From Nocardia iowensis (lineage in GTDB: Bacteria > Actinomycetota > Actinomycetes > Mycobacteriales > Mycobacteriaceae): a stretch of 64,000 bases of DNA. Of the stretch, positions 44,350 through 52,471 are shown in pieces. The notes below the pieces were generated by a model. That model was not told the DNA's origin, searched no databases, and saw only the letters and a program-made list of their open reading frames with translations. The translations under genes and the position numbers were made by a program. Where the stretch lies: the NCBI RefSeq assembly GCF_019222765.1, contig NZ_CP078145.1, positions 1,550,001-1,614,000 of the forward strand, in the 5' to 3' direction. Position 1 is the first letter of the stretch. Each line of letters starts with the position of its first letter.

Positions 44350-44726
44350 GGGCAGATCGGGATTCGATCGGCGTCAGCTGAGAGCGCTACCCGCGACTGG
44401 GAATTCGCCTCTCGCTTCCGCACTGTTTCTCTCCGTCCCGACCTTGCTCGTTGCTACGTATTGAGACAGTAGATAACGGGGTTTGATCTTGGCAAGTCGC
44501 CGACCCTGATTCGGCGATATTCTCAGGTTCATTTCAGTCTGGTCGGTTTATCTACTGGACTTGTACGGATGTGCCGGTCAGTTGCGGAATCGGATCCCGT
44601 GCTGCGGTACGGCACCAGCCCGCTCGGAGCCGTGATGAGCGTCACCGCAGCGGCGGTCACAGTAGGACGAAGTTCGGTGTCCAACCGAGTGAAGGCAAGC
44701 AGGCCGGACCTCTGGAAGGACAGATC

Positions 44727-45605
44727 ATGGCTACCGTCGATGTTCTCGACTCGTTCATCACCTACCGCGACGCGGGCACGGGCTCGGTGCCGGTGGTGTT
44801 CCTGCACGGCAACCCCACCTCGTCGTACCTGTGGCGCAACGTGATTCCGCACGTCACCGACCGAACCAGGGCGCTGGCCCCCGATCTCATCGGGATGGGT
44901 GAGTCCGGCAAGCCCGACATCGCCTACCGGTTCACCGACCACGCCCGCTACCTGGATGCCTGGTTCGAGGCGCTCGGACTGGACCAGGTGGTGCTGGTGG
45001 GTCACGACTGGGGCGGCGCGCTCGGCATGGACTTGGCCGCGCGTCATCCGGGTCGCGTTCGCGGCATCGCGCTGATCGAGACGTTCCTGCGGCCGCTGCG
45101 CTGGGACGAGCTGCCACCGCTCGGCGCGGAGCTGTTCCGGAAGTTCCGCAGCACGGAGGGTGAGCGAATGGTGTTGACGGAGAATATGTTCATCGAGTTC
45201 AACCTGCCCAAGGGTGTAGCCGACCTGTCGCCCGAGGATCACGACGTCTACCGCGCGCCCTATCCGACGCCCGAATCGCGCAGGCCGATGCTGATGTGGC
45301 CGCGCGAATTCCCGCTGGACGGTGCACCCGCGGACGTCGTGGCGATCGTGCGGAACTACGGGCTATGGGCGGCGCGGACGCCCGAGGTGCCGAAGCTGGT
45401 GATGGCGTTGGAGAATGGGGTCGGGCTCGGCTCGGCGGAGGCGGTCGACTGGGCCGCAACAACTTTCGCCAGCGTCGAGGTCGCGCCGATCGGCCAGGCC
45501 GGGCATCACGCGCCCGAGGATCGGCCGGACGAGATCGGTGCGGCGGTGGCTGAGTGGCTGTCGCGGCACGGGCTCGTCGACGCGACTTCGGCCACCAACG
45601 GTTAG
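44727..45605 (+). CDS. Haloalkane dehalogenase
   Basis: This 292-residue alpha/beta hydrolase has the full haloalkane dehalogenase set. Nucleophile D94 and halide-binding W95 are in VGHDWGGALG, and the second halide ligand N29 is in HGNPTSSYLWRN. The acid is E118 in IALIET, and the catalytic His is about H260 in AGHHAPEDRPD. It matches the length and layout of DhaA/LinB enzymes, which hydrolyse halogenated alkanes to alcohols. GGAAGGA precedes the ATG. The natural role in soil actinobacteria is uncertain. Confidence 0.88.
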   Translation: MATVDVLDSFITYRDAGTGSVPVVFLHGNPTSSYLWRNVIPHVTDRTRALAPDLIGMGESGKPDIAYRFTDHARYLDAWFEALGLDQVVLVGHDWGGALGMDLAARHPGRVRGIALIETFLRPLRWDELPPLGAELFRKFRSTEGERMVLTENMFIEFNLPKGVADLSPEDHDVYRAPYPTPESRRPMLMWPREFPLDGAPADVVAIVRNYGLWAARTPEVPKLVMALENGVGLGSAEAVDWAATTFASVEVAPIGQAGHHAPEDRPDEIGAAVAEWLSRHGLVDATSATNG

Positions 45606-46507
45606 CGGCGCGGCTCGACGAAGGCGGCGAACCCGTCCAGCAGCCGCTGCAATCCGAACTCGAAGAGCTTGTCGATGTCGAACTGAAAGTCGTTGCGCTC
45701 GTTCAGGTTCGCCAGCGTGGGAAACTGCCCGCCCGCCAGTAGTCGTTCGAACTCCGGCTCCCGGATATCCCACGGCTCGACCGGTGCACCCGCCCGCCGC
45801 GCCACCGCTTCCAGCTCGAGATTCACCGCCACCCCGCGCACGTAGCTGTACAGCGAGACATGAGCGTAGATCACGGCATCCGGGTCGAGGCCGAGGTCAT
45901 CGAACGAGCGAGCCGCCCATTCGGTGTGCGCCAGCAGCTTCGGTTCCGGTTCCGGCCTGCTCACCCACATCGCCGTGACCACCCACGGATGGCGGTGATA
46001 CATCGCCCACTGCAGGCGCGCGAGCACTTCCAGCCGGGCCCGCCAGCCGGTGGGCGGCGGGTCGGGAAACTCGGCCTCGCCGAAGGCCGCGTCCGCCATC
46101 AACAGCACCAGCCGATCCTTGCTGCCCACATGGCGATACAGCGACATCGTCGGTACGCCGAGTTCGGTGGCGACGCGCCGCATCGACAGCGCGGCAAGAC
46201 CTTCGGCGTCGGCAATCGCCATCCCCGCCCGCACCACAGTCGCCGCGGTCAGCTCGGTCTCGCGGCCGTGCTGTTGTTGCGGCGCCGCCTGCGGGGTGTC
46301 CACCACGGTGCCGACGCCGGGCACCACCCGAACCGTGCCCTCGTGGCGCAGCACGGCCAGCACCTTGGTCGCGGTGGCGATCGCGACGCCCCACTCCTTG
46401 GTGATCTGCCGTGCGGAGGGCACCCGATCGCCTGCCCGCAGCTCGCCGGAGGTGATCCGTTCCTGGATCTCCGCCGCGATGCGCAGGTAGGGGGGAGTTG
46501 AACCCAT
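45602..46507 (-). CDS. GntR-TetR fusion transcriptional regulator
   Basis: This protein of about 301 residues has two DNA-binding domains in tandem. A GntR winged helix is at residues 8-70 (YLRIAAEIQERITSGELRAGDRVPSARQITKEWGV), and a TetR helix-turn-helix is at about 90-140 (MAIADAEGLAALSMRRVATELGVPTMSLYRHVGSKD). A TetR_C-type effector domain follows. The ATG at 46507 is chosen; ATGs 8 and 24 codons upstream are possible. It is divergent from a flavin monooxygenase gene. Its 3' end overlaps the dehalogenase gene by 4 bp, tail to tail. Confidence 0.85.
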   Translation of the reverse strand: MGSTPPYLRIAAEIQERITSGELRAGDRVPSARQITKEWGVAIATATKVLAVLRHEGTVRVVPGVGTVVDTPQAAPQQQHGRETELTAATVVRAGMAIADAEGLAALSMRRVATELGVPTMSLYRHVGSKDRLVLLMADAAFGEAEFPDPPPTGWRARLEVLARLQWAMYHRHPWVVTAMWVSRPEPEPKLLAHTEWAARSFDDLGLDPDAVIYAHVSLYSYVRGVAVNLELEAVARRAGAPVEPWDIREPEFERLLAGGQFPTLANLNERNDFQFDIDKLFEFGLQRLLDGFAAFVEPRR

Positions 46508-46517
46508 ACCGTCGGGT

Positions 46518-46527
46518 GTACTAGTAC
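46518..46527. promoter_or_regulatory. GTACTAGTAC palindrome
   Basis: A perfect 10-bp palindrome lies 11 bp upstream of the regulator start. GTAC cores recur across the rest of the divergent region, so this may be one site of an autoregulatory array. Confidence 0.45.
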
Positions 46528-46570
46528 GCATAGAACTGAGAGTAGCAAGTATCGCTGTAAATTCGCGCCT

Positions 46571-46613
46571 AGTACGCAATGTACAATGTATTGAGCGTCC
46601 TGTACGTTGTACT
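46571..46613. promoter_or_regulatory. GTAC-rich operator region with a possible -10 box
   Basis: AGTACGCAATGTACA and, inverted, TGTACGTTGTACT flank a short spacer, giving repeated GTAC half-sites. TACAAT at 46582 is a plausible -10 for the monooxygenase gene, but no good -35 is seen. Probably bound by the divergent GntR-TetR protein. Confidence 0.5.
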
Positions 46614-46643
46614 CACCATGTACGAGGAGAAGCGAGAACGACC

Positions 46644-47783
46644 ATGAAGAACACGAACATCCTGATCTCCGGCGGCGGCGTCGCCGGTCCCGCGCTGGCC
46701 TACTGGCTGCGGCGATACGGCTTCGATGCGACGGTGGTCGAGCGGGCGCCTGGCCCGCGCGCCGGTGGGTACGCGGTGGATTTCCGCGGTGAGTCGATGA
46801 CCGTGCTGGAGCGGATGGGGATTCTCGACGAGGTCCGCAAGTTCAGCACCGACATGCGGGACAGCGAGGTGGTCGACAGCACGGGCCGTCATGTCGTGAC
46901 GATGCCGTCGGCGATCTTCGCCGGTGAGCTGGAGGTGCTCAAGAGCGACCTGTCCGACATCCTCTACGACCTGACGAAGGGGGAGACCGAGTACCTCTTC
47001 GACAACTCGATCACCGCCGTCGCCGAGGGCGAGGACGGTGTGCTGGTGAGTTTCGAACGGGGCGAGCCGCGCCGGTTCGACCTGGTGGTCGGCGCCGATG
47101 GGATGTACTCCAAGGTGCGATCCCTCGTGTTCGGTGACCACGCGGACTACATCCATCATCTCGGCGTCTACAACGCCATCTTCGCCACCGACAACTTCTT
47201 GAACCTCGACCACGAGGGCCGGGCATGCCAACTCGGCAACGGAAAGTCGGCGAATGTCTTCAGCACCAGGAACAACACCGAGGCCCGTGCGGCCATGTAT
47301 TTCGCTTCGGAGTTGCTCGACTACGACCGGCGCGACATCGATGCGCAGAAGCGGCTCATCGCGGAGCGGTTCGCCGGCGCCGGGTGGGAGGTCCCGCGGC
47401 TGCTGCGGGAGCTGGCCGCGTCGTCGGACCTGTACCTCACACCGGTCGGTCAAGTGCGGATGGACACCTGGTCGGCGGGCCGGGTGGTGCTGCTCGGGGA
47501 CGCGTGCGCGTGTGCCTCGCCCCTGTCCGGTCGGGGCACCTCACAGGCGCTGATCGGCGCCTACGTCCTGGCCGGTGAACTGGCCACCGCCGCAGGCGAT
47601 TACCGGGCCGCGTTCGCCGCCTACGAACAGGAACTGCGCGACTACGTGAAGATCAACCAAGAAGGTGCCCACGAGGTGGTCGGCATGCTCTTCGCCGAAC
47701 CGCCCCCGCAGGAGTTCCTCGACGCCATGGCCGCCAACCCGCCGGAGGCCGACCCCGAATCCCTCACCCTGAAGAACTACTGA
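46644..47783 (+). CDS. FAD-dependent monooxygenase (TetX-like)
   Basis: This 379-residue flavoprotein has the N-terminal FAD motif ISGGGVAGPALAYWLRRYG, the DG motif VVGADGMYSKVRSL, and the GD motif VVLLGDACACASPLSGRGTSQALIGAYVLA. The layout matches TetX-like and aromatic-ring hydroxylases. GAGGAGAAGCGAG precedes the ATG. Gene order, regulator divergent from a flavin monooxygenase, resembles known inducible drug-inactivation pairs, but the substrate is unknown. Confidence 0.88.
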   Translation: MKNTNILISGGGVAGPALAYWLRRYGFDATVVERAPGPRAGGYAVDFRGESMTVLERMGILDEVRKFSTDMRDSEVVDSTGRHVVTMPSAIFAGELEVLKSDLSDILYDLTKGETEYLFDNSITAVAEGEDGVLVSFERGEPRRFDLVVGADGMYSKVRSLVFGDHADYIHHLGVYNAIFATDNFLNLDHEGRACQLGNGKSANVFSTRNNTEARAAMYFASELLDYDRRDIDAQKRLIAERFAGAGWEVPRLLRELAASSDLYLTPVGQVRMDTWSAGRVVLLGDACACASPLSGRGTSQALIGAYVLAGELATAAGDYRAAFAAYEQELRDYVKINQEGAHEVVGMLFAEPPPQEFLDAMAANPPEADPESLTLKNY

Positions 47784-47814
47784 CACTTGCGCTGCAGCGG
47801 CTCGCGGCCGAAGG

Positions 47815-48681
47815 ATGGGCTGGGTGAGTGCGGAGGCAGGCGAGCTCGTCGGGGCCGAGGAACGGGAACTGGTCGCGCGGGCCGTCGCGGGGGAGCGTGA
47901 CGCCATCGCCGGGGTGGTGCGCCTACTGCAGGATCCGCTGTACCGGCTCGCCCTGCGGATGGTGTGGCGGCCCGCCGAAGCCGAGGACGCGACGCAGGAA
48001 ATTCTGCTGCGGGTGCTCGGCAACCTGAGCACCTGGCGGGCCGAGGCGAAGTTGCTGACCTGGGCCTATCGGATCGGCGTCAATTATCTGCTGAACCTGC
48101 GGAGACAGACGCCCCCGGAGGCGGCGCAGCTGAGCCTGGATGCCTTCCGGGACGGGCTGGCCGACGGGCTCGCGGACGCTGATTACCGCGGTCCGGAGGC
48201 CAGGTTGCTGGCCGATGAGGTCCGGCTCAACTGTAGCCAGGCCATGTTGCAATGCCTGGCCCGCGACGAGCGCGTCGCCTTCGTCCTCGGCGAGATCTTC
48301 GAACTGAACTCCACCGATGCCGCCTGGATTCTCGACATCACCCCGGCCGCCTACCGAAAGCGTTTGGAGCGCGCCAAGAAACGCCTCGGGTCCTTCCTGA
48401 ATTCCACTTGCGGCCTGGTGAACCCGCAAGCCTTCTGCCGCTGCTCCCGCCGAGTGGACCAGGCCGTCGCCCTAGGTCGCGTAGACCCGCGGAAACCGGT
48501 CTTCGCCCGCCACCCGATCACCCCCGGCGGCCGCGCCGTTGCTCGAGCCGAGCAACAGATGGTCCAGTTACACGACGCCGCCGCCGTCTTGCGAGCACAC
48601 CCGGATTACGCTGCGCCACAAGCGAAGATGGATGCGATCGCCGGATTGCTGCACTCCGGTCGCTTCCCGCTGTTGGACTGA
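47815..48681 (+). CDS. ECF-type sigma factor with cysteine-containing C-terminal extension
   Basis: This 288-residue protein has sigma region 2 (DPLYRLALRMVWRPAEAEDATQEILLRVLGNLSTWRAEAKLLTWAYRIGVNYLL) and region 4 (LNSTDAAWILDITPAAYRKRLERAKKRL). The C-terminal extension of about 90 residues starts CGLVNPQAFCRC, a CxnCxC pattern that could bind metal or sense redox state. No anti-sigma gene is adjacent. ATG at 47815 or GTG at 47824 could start it. It lies 31 bp after the monooxygenase gene and may be co-transcribed. Confidence 0.85.
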   Translation: MGWVSAEAGELVGAEERELVARAVAGERDAIAGVVRLLQDPLYRLALRMVWRPAEAEDATQEILLRVLGNLSTWRAEAKLLTWAYRIGVNYLLNLRRQTPPEAAQLSLDAFRDGLADGLADADYRGPEARLLADEVRLNCSQAMLQCLARDERVAFVLGEIFELNSTDAAWILDITPAAYRKRLERAKKRLGSFLNSTCGLVNPQAFCRCSRRVDQAVALGRVDPRKPVFARHPITPGGRAVARAEQQMVQLHDAAAVLRAHPDYAAPQAKMDAIAGLLHSGRFPLLD

Positions 48682-48706
48682 CCAGTGCCGAGCCCTCGGC
48701 CGCGGA

Positions 48707-49852
48707 CTAACTGGTCGTGGGGCGGAGCAAAGCGCCGTTCAGCACACCGCCCGCGGTCCGTGCGGCCACCACCACCCACGCGGCGACCAGCACTACATAC
48801 AGTGCGACGGCGGTGACGGCGAAAAGGTCTGCGCCCGTGTGGGTATAGAGCACGATGCTGCCGGTGACGCAGGTGCCGAGCGGGAAGGTGAAGCCCCACC
48901 AGGTCAGGTTGAAGCTCAATTCGCCAGCGCGAGCGGTCTTTACGGTGACGGCCATGGCGAGCGCCAACCACAGCATGGCGAACCCCCAGGCGACGATGCC
49001 GAAGATGACCGAGAAAACCATGAAGCCCTTGGCATAGAGATCGGGCAAGGCCGAAGGGGCGGCGTTGGCGAGCAGCCCTGCGGCGGTGATCGATTGACCC
49101 AGGGGACCGAGCACGATCCACAGGGTGGGAACCGTGCCCGCGGCCGGAGTCCCGTGATGCACCAGGCGCGACCAGATCATGGTGATGGTGACCAGGGCGG
49201 CGATCATGCTGAGACCGAACATGGCGACGCACAGCAGGATCATGGTCAAGCGCGGCTGGCCCGCGGGAGTGTGCGGGACGAGCAGCGCCCCCATCGCGGC
49301 CGAAACCATCGGCGGCACCACCGGCATCAGCCAGCCACCGAACGCGGCGTCGGCGTCGACCCGGTGCCGAGTGAACATGCGGTAAGGGATGGCGAAGGCG
49401 GTCAGCAGACCGAGCGCGGTGCCCGCGGTCCACAGCACCCAGTCGATCGCCACCGCGGCGGACATCCCGATCACATCGCTGCCCAGCAGCAGGGTTCCGC
49501 CGCCGACGGTCAGCAACGCCATCGGCGGAGCGCCGAAGAACTGTGACATCACCGGGTGATTGCGCTGGTCGCGAGCGGTATCGGGGAAACGCACCCAGTG
49601 CGCGACCCAGGCCACGCTCAATGCCACCAGCAGCGCGGCGGCCAGTGCCCACACGACGGTCGCGGCGCCACGAAGTCCGGTGAATCGCAGCGGCAGGGTG
49701 GCCGCGGCATTGGCGACGATGCCGGTGCCCATCACCGCGGCGAACCAGTTGGGTCCGAGCTGGCGCAGCGAGCCGGACCGGCGGCTCGCGTGGTCGAGGT
49801 CGCCGACCAGACGCCTCGGGGTGGCGGGCGGGAAAGTCATGGTGGCGGTCAT
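48707..49852 (-). CDS. TDT family transporter (TehA/SLAC1-like)
   Basis: This 381-residue membrane protein has about 10 helices. The family signature near the N-terminus is LGPNWFAAVMGTGIVANAA, and later FFGAPPMALLTVGGGTLLLG and VLGPLGQSITAAGLLAN follow. TDT members export or conduct anions: sulfite, C4-dicarboxylates or tellurite-related species. It is divergent from a LysR gene with a perfect palindrome between them, so it is probably inducible. The substrate is not decidable here. Confidence 0.87.
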   Translation of the reverse strand: MTATMTFPPATPRRLVGDLDHASRRSGSLRQLGPNWFAAVMGTGIVANAAATLPLRFTGLRGAATVVWALAAALLVALSVAWVAHWVRFPDTARDQRNHPVMSQFFGAPPMALLTVGGGTLLLGSDVIGMSAAVAIDWVLWTAGTALGLLTAFAIPYRMFTRHRVDADAAFGGWLMPVVPPMVSAAMGALLVPHTPAGQPRLTMILLCVAMFGLSMIAALVTITMIWSRLVHHGTPAAGTVPTLWIVLGPLGQSITAAGLLANAAPSALPDLYAKGFMVFSVIFGIVAWGFAMLWLALAMAVTVKTARAGELSFNLTWWGFTFPLGTCVTGSIVLYTHTGADLFAVTAVALYVVLVAAWVVVAARTAGGVLNGALLRPTTS

Positions 49853-49899
49853 GTCTCCAGCGTCGCCCGATGCTGCCGGGTCAGGTAGCTGGCATGTTC

Positions 49900-49913
49900 C
49901 TATGCATGCATAG
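49900..49913. promoter_or_regulatory. LysR-type palindrome
   Basis: CTATGCATGCATAG is a perfect 14-bp palindrome that contains the T-N11-A LysR consensus. It lies 9 bp upstream of the lysR start and 47 bp upstream of the divergent transporter gene. Confidence 0.65.
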
Positions 49914-49922
49914 ACTCGTTCT

Positions 49923-50825
49923 ATGCCGCTGTCGCCGCGTGTCCCCGACCTGGCCGCGCTCGACCTGCTGCTCTCGGTGATCGAACTGGGCAGCCTCGGT
50001 CGCGCCGCGGCCGCGCACGGAATCAGTCAGCCCTCCGCGTCCTCCCGCATCCGCTACCTGGAAAAACTCGTCGGGGTTCCGGTGCTGGAACGCACCACGC
50101 TCGGTTCCCGCCCGACCCCCGCCGGATCGCTGATCGCGGAGTGGGCCCGCGGCGTAATTCACGCGGCGGAGCAACTCGACGCCGGGATCGACACCTTGCG
50201 CGCCGAGCGGCACTCGCACCTGCGGGTCGCGGCAAGCCAGACGATTGCCGAATACCTGTTCCCCGGCTGGCTCATGAAACTGCGCGCCACCGCACCGGAC
50301 ACCGCCATCGCGTTGGAATCGGGCAACTCGGTCGAGGTCGCCCAGCAGGTCCTCGACAACAAGGCGGCCATCGGATTCATCGAAAGCCCGCAGAACTTCC
50401 GCGGTCTCGAGTCGCACATCGTCACCGGCGACCGCCTCGTCGTGGTGGTCGCGCCGACGCATCGATGGGCGCGCCGCGGCTCGATAACGCTCGACGAACT
50501 CGCCGAAACCCCGCTGATCCAACGGGAACCCGGCTCCGGCACCCGAAACTGGTTCGAGCACGCGATCTCTCGCCGCATCCCCACCTGGACACCCGATGTC
50601 GCCCTCGAGCTGTCCTCCACCACCGCCATCAAGACCGCCGTCGCATCAGGCGTCGGCCCTGCAGTCCTCAGTTCCCTGGCCGTAGCGGCTGAAATCGCCG
50701 CGGGCACGCTGGTATCGCCGACGGTCACCGGCCTGGATTTGAACCGCACCCTGCGCGCCGTCTGGCCCACCGGCCACCGCCTGACCGGCCCCGCCCGTGA
50801 CCTCTACACCATCGCCCGCAACTAG
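49923..50825 (+). CDS. LysR family transcriptional regulator
   Basis: This 300-residue protein has an N-terminal winged helix (LAALDLLLSVIELGSLGRAAAAHGISQPSASSRIRYLEKLVGVPVLERT) and a periplasmic-binding-like effector domain (about 90-295). The ATG follows the palindrome closely. CysB/Cbl-like regulators often control TDT-type sulfite exporters, so a sulfur or organic-acid signal is possible but unproven. Confidence 0.9.
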   Translation: MPLSPRVPDLAALDLLLSVIELGSLGRAAAAHGISQPSASSRIRYLEKLVGVPVLERTTLGSRPTPAGSLIAEWARGVIHAAEQLDAGIDTLRAERHSHLRVAASQTIAEYLFPGWLMKLRATAPDTAIALESGNSVEVAQQVLDNKAAIGFIESPQNFRGLESHIVTGDRLVVVVAPTHRWARRGSITLDELAETPLIQREPGSGTRNWFEHAISRRIPTWTPDVALELSSTTAIKTAVASGVGPAVLSSLAVAAEIAAGTLVSPTVTGLDLNRTLRAVWPTGHRLTGPARDLYTIARN

Positions 50826-50853
50826 GAAAACGGTGCGCACCGCGGGGTGGCGG

Positions 50854-51519
50854 TCAGGGGTTGTCGGTGGGCTGGGCGGTGGGGGGAATGCCGGTGTCCA
50901 GGAAGCGGATCAGGCGATCGATGCGGGCGGTGTGGTCGACGCAGCGTTCCAGATGGTTAGCGAGCAGCGCGATGGTGATGGCGGCGGTGGTCGGCTGACT
51001 CGGCGCGGCGGCGGCGAGGGCCGAATGCAGTTGCTTGTGCAGTACTTCCATCGCGTGCACGCCGGGATCCTGTTCGCCGGGCGGTTCTTGGTGACCGGTG
51101 GCGACGGCTCGGCCGCTGAGCGCGGTGCGGTCCGCCGCGAGCCGGCCCATGGCCGCGAGTACATCGAGAATGCCTTGCGGCGCAACATGCCCCGGGTGGC
51201 TTTGATAGACCTGGTCGGCGACCCGGCTGACCAGTGCGCCGATGTGCGACAACTCGGTCGCGATCTGGATGGCGGTGACCACGTGCCGCAGGTCGCGGGC
51301 GACCGGCGCCTGCAACGCGAGCAGCACCACCGTCCTTGCCTCACACGCGCTGTACATTGTCTGCAGCCGCTCGTCGAGTGCGAACACCTCATAGGTGGCG
51401 GTGAGATCGGCGCCGACCAGCGCGTCGGTCACCCGCTCGGCCGCGTCATGGGTAAGCCGGCACATCAGCGTCAAATCGTTGGTCAACGCGATTAGCTCTT
51501 GGGTGAACTGGGTCCGCAC
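50854..51519 (-). CDS. phoU: PhoU family phosphate signalling protein
   Basis: PhoU links the Pst phosphate importer to the two-component regulator and represses the phosphate-starvation response. The 221-residue length is typical, with two repeats of a three-helix bundle (ERLQTMYSACEARTVVLLALQAPVARDLRHVVTAIQIATELSHIGALV in repeat 1, NHLERCVDHTARI in repeat 2). A GTG start giving MRTQFTQELIAL fits the family; an ATG six codons upstream is possible. No pst genes are in the window. Confidence 0.88.
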   Translation of the reverse strand: MRTQFTQELIALTNDLTLMCRLTHDAAERVTDALVGADLTATYEVFALDERLQTMYSACEARTVVLLALQAPVARDLRHVVTAIQIATELSHIGALVSRVADQVYQSHPGHVAPQGILDVLAAMGRLAADRTALSGRAVATGHQEPPGEQDPGVHAMEVLHKQLHSALAAAAPSQPTTAAITIALLANHLERCVDHTARIDRLIRFLDTGIPPTAQPTDNP

Positions 51520-51661
51520 GGGCAAATTCTCGCCCATATCCGCGCGGCAGGGCACACTAATCCCCTCCTGGGGGTGAATTAGCGGTGCATATGATGCCAA
51601 CTCAACCCGGCGGGGCCGAGAATGCACCGGTGCACTGGACCGCGACTGACAGGATTGTGGT

Positions 51662-52465
51662 GTGAAGCGCGAAGTCTCGGCCCAGCTCGAGGTGGCGATC
51701 ACCGCACCGACCACCCTCGAATTCCAGATCGCCGTCGCCCGGCAGGCAAACCAGGGCCTGACCGAGTCACTGGTGTTCGAGCTCGACGGCTGGGCCGTCA
51801 CGCCATGGGAGATCCACGGGCCGCACGGCACTCGTATCCACAAATTCTCCGTCGGCCCAGGCATTTTGCGCGCGCACTACAGCGCGACCGTCCTCGGCGC
51901 CGCGACACCGGAGCCGGCTTCCGACTACGACCGCGCACTGTATCTACGGCCGAGCCGGTTCGCCGAGTCGGACAAGCTGCTCGGCTTCGCCGCCACCGAA
52001 TTCGGTTCCGGCACACCGGATGCCCGGCTGGCGGCCAGGGTGGCGGAGTGGGTCGGCCGCCGGATCCGCTACGTCGCGGGCAGCAGCGACCCCATCGACG
52101 GTGCGGTGGAAACGCTGCTGTCCGGCGCCGGGGTGTGCCGCGACTTCGCCCACCTGGTCGTGGCACTGCTGCGTGCGGTCAAGGTGCCCGCGCGGGTGGT
52201 GTCGGTGTACGCACCGGGTTGTGCGCCGATGGACTTCCACGCGGTTGCCGAGGGCTACGTCGACGGCGCCTGGCGGGCACTCGACGCGACCGGCCTCGCA
52301 CCACGCGGCACGCTGGTCCGGATCGCCACCGGCCGGGACGCCTCCGATATCGCGTTCCTGGACAACCACGGCGGTGAAATCACCGTCAGGAGTTTGCAAG
52401 TCACCGCCACCGTCGACGGCTTCTTGCCCTTCGACGACAACATCGCTCCGATCTCGATCTGCTGA
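51662..52465 (+). CDS. Transglutaminase-like superfamily protein
   Basis: This 267-residue protein has a beta-sheet N-terminal domain (about 1-110) followed by a papain-like core. The catalytic triad is readable: Cys in GAGVCRDFAHLVVALLRA, His in DFHAVAEGYV and Asp in ALDATGLAP. Bacterial members are peptidases or amidohydrolases acting on cell-envelope or peptide substrates, rather than true cross-linkers. There is no signal peptide. GTG start. It ends 6 bp from the convergent FG-GAP gene. Confidence 0.88.
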   Translation: MKREVSAQLEVAITAPTTLEFQIAVARQANQGLTESLVFELDGWAVTPWEIHGPHGTRIHKFSVGPGILRAHYSATVLGAATPEPASDYDRALYLRPSRFAESDKLLGFAATEFGSGTPDARLAARVAEWVGRRIRYVAGSSDPIDGAVETLLSGAGVCRDFAHLVVALLRAVKVPARVVSVYAPGCAPMDFHAVAEGYVDGAWRALDATGLAPRGTLVRIATGRDASDIAFLDNHGGEITVRSLQVTATVDGFLPFDDNIAPISIC

Positions 52466-52471
52466 CCACGA

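Larger units (their letters stand above)
44049..44726. other. Long, relatively AT-rich intergenic region
   Basis: This stretch of about 680 bp between the HNH gene and the dehalogenase gene has lower GC than its surroundings in places. It contains a strong 14-bp hairpin, a possible 46-codon ORF (both listed separately), and a 7-bp inverted repeat TCGCCGA / TCGGCGA at 44497-44517. No recognisable promoter pair was found for the dehalogenase gene. Confidence 0.5.

Noticed and set aside
44350..44405. Sequence with tRNA-like words (GGATTCGATC, AGCTGAGAGCGC) that might be a tRNA fragment or attachment site
   Set aside because: The would-be T-arm has only a 5-base loop, and no acceptor stem, anticodon arm or correct order of arms could be built on either strand.
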